Source of the DNA: Monoraphidium neglectum
Lineage: Eukaryota; Chlorophyta; Chlorophyceae; Sphaeropleales; Selenastraceae
Direction: 5' to 3'
DNA: 16,679 nt
NCBI RefSeq assembly: GCF_000611645.1
Contig: NW_014013257.1
Span: 13,278-29,956, forward strand
The position numbers and the translations under genes were made by a program. A model generated the notes under the pieces. That model was not told the DNA's origin. It saw only the letters and a program-made list of their open reading frames with translations, and made no database searches. Shown here piece by piece: positions 15,219-16,679 of the stretch (position 1 is the first letter of the stretch; each line of letters starts with the position of its first letter).

Positions 15219-15654
15219 AAGGATGACAGCGACATCTATCTGTGCGCGCTCTGCTGTGGCGGGGGTGGAGGCAGCAGGCGTGGGGTGATGCGGGTGTGGG
15301 GGTCATGGCTGGCTGGGCATTGCTACTAAAGGCAGGGCACATCCTTTCTCGTTTGATAAATCCAAGGGATATGTGCTGCTGCCTTTGACTGCTTTGACAT
15401 ACTGTTGTTGCCGCACTCACATGATACTCTGCTTGCTCGCTGCGCTGACCAAGTCAGCAGCAGGAGCGGCGTCAACCAGCCGGGAGACGATGGAGTGACA
15501 CGCCGCTGGCACCTCCACGATACCGGTAGCGCGCTGTACAGTTATTGAACGTAATATATGTATCTGTGGCATACAAACCTAGAAACTGCAGCTTTTGATC
15601 CGTTTAGGCCGCTCTGTTGACGGCGAGACCACGATCTGGCCTCCTGCTGCAAGG
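15219..15654 (+). other. Intergenic region between SET gene and the last gene
   Basis: This 436-bp stretch holds the presumed 3'UTR of the SET gene and the 5' flank of the next gene. No TGTAA signal is visible after the SET stop. No coding frame here shows family motifs. Confidence 0.5.
15552..15560 (+). promoter_or_regulatory. Possible TATA-like element before the last gene
   Basis: TAATATATG lies about 100 bp before the ATG at 15655, in an otherwise GC-rich flank. The spacing allows a transcription start about 30 bp downstream and a 5'UTR of about 70 nt. Only composition and position support it. Confidence 0.25.
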
Positions 15655-16667
15655 ATGAACGCTGTATACAAATATTCGTATCGCTGTCTTAGAAACGTCG
15701 CAGTATCGCACGTGCCTGTGAGGCGCGCAGTGATCCGGCCCAGACTTGCAAACACCGCCGCAGCGGCGCCAAAGCCCGACCTGGATGCGGAACTGGAGAA
15801 GCAGCTGGATGAGATCCTTAGGGAGATAGATCCGGATGGCCTTGTGGTGCGAAGGCGCTCGGGTGTGGTTGCAGCGGCCGCCACATCACATGCTGCACCG
15901 GTGCATGCGGGGTACGACAACACGCAGACCGCAAGAAACAAGCCGTTCGTCGCTTACCTCGGTACCAATGTCCACATAGCGCACTGTTCATGCCTATACC
16001 ATACAACACAATCCAGGACGACGCCGAGGAGCTAGCTATGCTGGAGGGGCGCATAGACGATGACGACCGCGCAGAGAGCGGCGCCGCGGCCTCCACCAGC
16101 GGCGCCGCGTCCGCCGCCGCCCCCAGGGGCCGCCCGCGCGGCCCGCCCCTGCCGCCGCACGTGCTTGAGCAGCAGCAGGAGGAGCGGATGCGGCGGCAGC
16201 AAGAGGCGGAGGTGCAGGGCGACAGCGCCCTCGTCGATCTAGAAGGCCTGCCCGAAGGCACCAAGCTGGTGAGCGTGAGACGGTCTAAACGTCACCCTCT
16301 TCGCGTGAACCCCAGCGATTTGCCTGCGCAGCCCTGCATGCGCATGCGTCGCTTGCATGCGCTCCCGGGAGACCCGCATGGCTGTGATAAGTGGAGAGAC
16401 ACCCCTGTTCAGCTCCGCGCAAGGCGGCAGCCGACCCAGAGCCGCCGTCGCCTTTCTCGGCCCGCGTCGGATCCCGCTTGGGTCCCTGTGGGTTGGGACA
16501 TCCTCCGCTAAGCACAGCGAGCGTTCGGCGCGGCCGCGGGCGCGCCGCTGTGTGTGACACACGAACGCGAATCCGCAGACCCTGGGGGAGCAGCGGCGCA
16601 AGGGGGCGGTGCTGATGGAATTACTGAGGGCGGGCGCCAATCTGGATGAGCAGATCGCCAAATTCAG
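15655..16667 (+). CDS. Unrecognised protein with organelle-targeting-like N-terminus (partial)
   Basis: I do not recognise the family. Exons: 15655-15900, 16017-16268, 16579-16667, with junctions in phase 0. The last exon ends in a GTGGGT donor one nucleotide short of completing an Arg codon, so the gene continues off the right edge. The first 40 residues are rich in Arg, Val, Ala and Tyr and nearly free of acidic residues, like a plastid or mitochondrial transit peptide. Residues 42-62 are acidic and helical (DAELEKQLDEILREIDPDG). Exon 2 begins DDAEELAMLEGRI, passes through an Ala/Ser/Gly/Pro-rich linker (about 103-127), then a Gln/Glu/Arg helix (about 130-148). Exon 3 ends with LLRAGANLDEQIAKF, probably a folded-domain segment. 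In-frame reading goes on upstream to 15595 without another ATG. Confidence 0.65.
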
Positions 16668-16679
16668 GTGGGTTTGTTG

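Overview
The window is nuclear DNA from a GC-rich eukaryote. It is most likely a green alga, and a trebouxiophyte (Chlorella/Coccomyxa-like) is my best guess. The reasons are short exons cut by many 100-500 nt GT-AG introns whose phases close exactly, TTTAGGG-type repeat tracts inside introns, TGTAA-style 3' end signals, and gene families typical of algae and plants. No prokaryotic operon logic, tRNA, rRNA or CRISPR array was seen.

Left two thirds (about 1-10945, minus strand): two tandem, head-to-tail copies of an AKR13-type aldo-keto reductase gene. The right copy (A, 5752-10274) is complete, with ten exons. The left copy (B, exons seen from 4655 down to 366) has the same exon lengths and phases for exons 1-8, and its last exons lie beyond the left edge. 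About 640 bp of 5' flank was duplicated together with each gene. The copies differ at about 29 of 242 comparable residues (manual count). The Asp/Tyr/Lys/His tetrad is intact in both, but copy B has unusual changes at otherwise conserved glycine and arginine positions. Intron 8 appears to use a GC donor in both copies. Copy B intron 6 is about 1.1 kb longer than in copy A and holds an AT-richer island of GTTGTATAC-type inverted repeats.

Middle (10275-11432): a divergent intergenic region between AKR copy A (minus) and a plus-strand gene.

Right third (11433-15218, plus): a nine-exon gene for a SET-domain lysine methyltransferase of the Rubisco-LSMT/SETD class. It has an N-terminal hydrophobic anchor and a helical C-terminal domain; the reconstructed length is about 460 residues. 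Its introns hold an (AACC)n microsatellite and a perfect 9-bp hairpin.

Right edge (15655-16667, plus, partial): the first three exons of a gene for an unrecognised protein with an organelle-targeting-like N-terminus followed by an acidic, low-complexity, partly helical body.

The genes show no evident common pathway. The main interest is the recent tandem AKR duplication and what its intron has gained. I did not find convincing evidence of a wholly new biological system.
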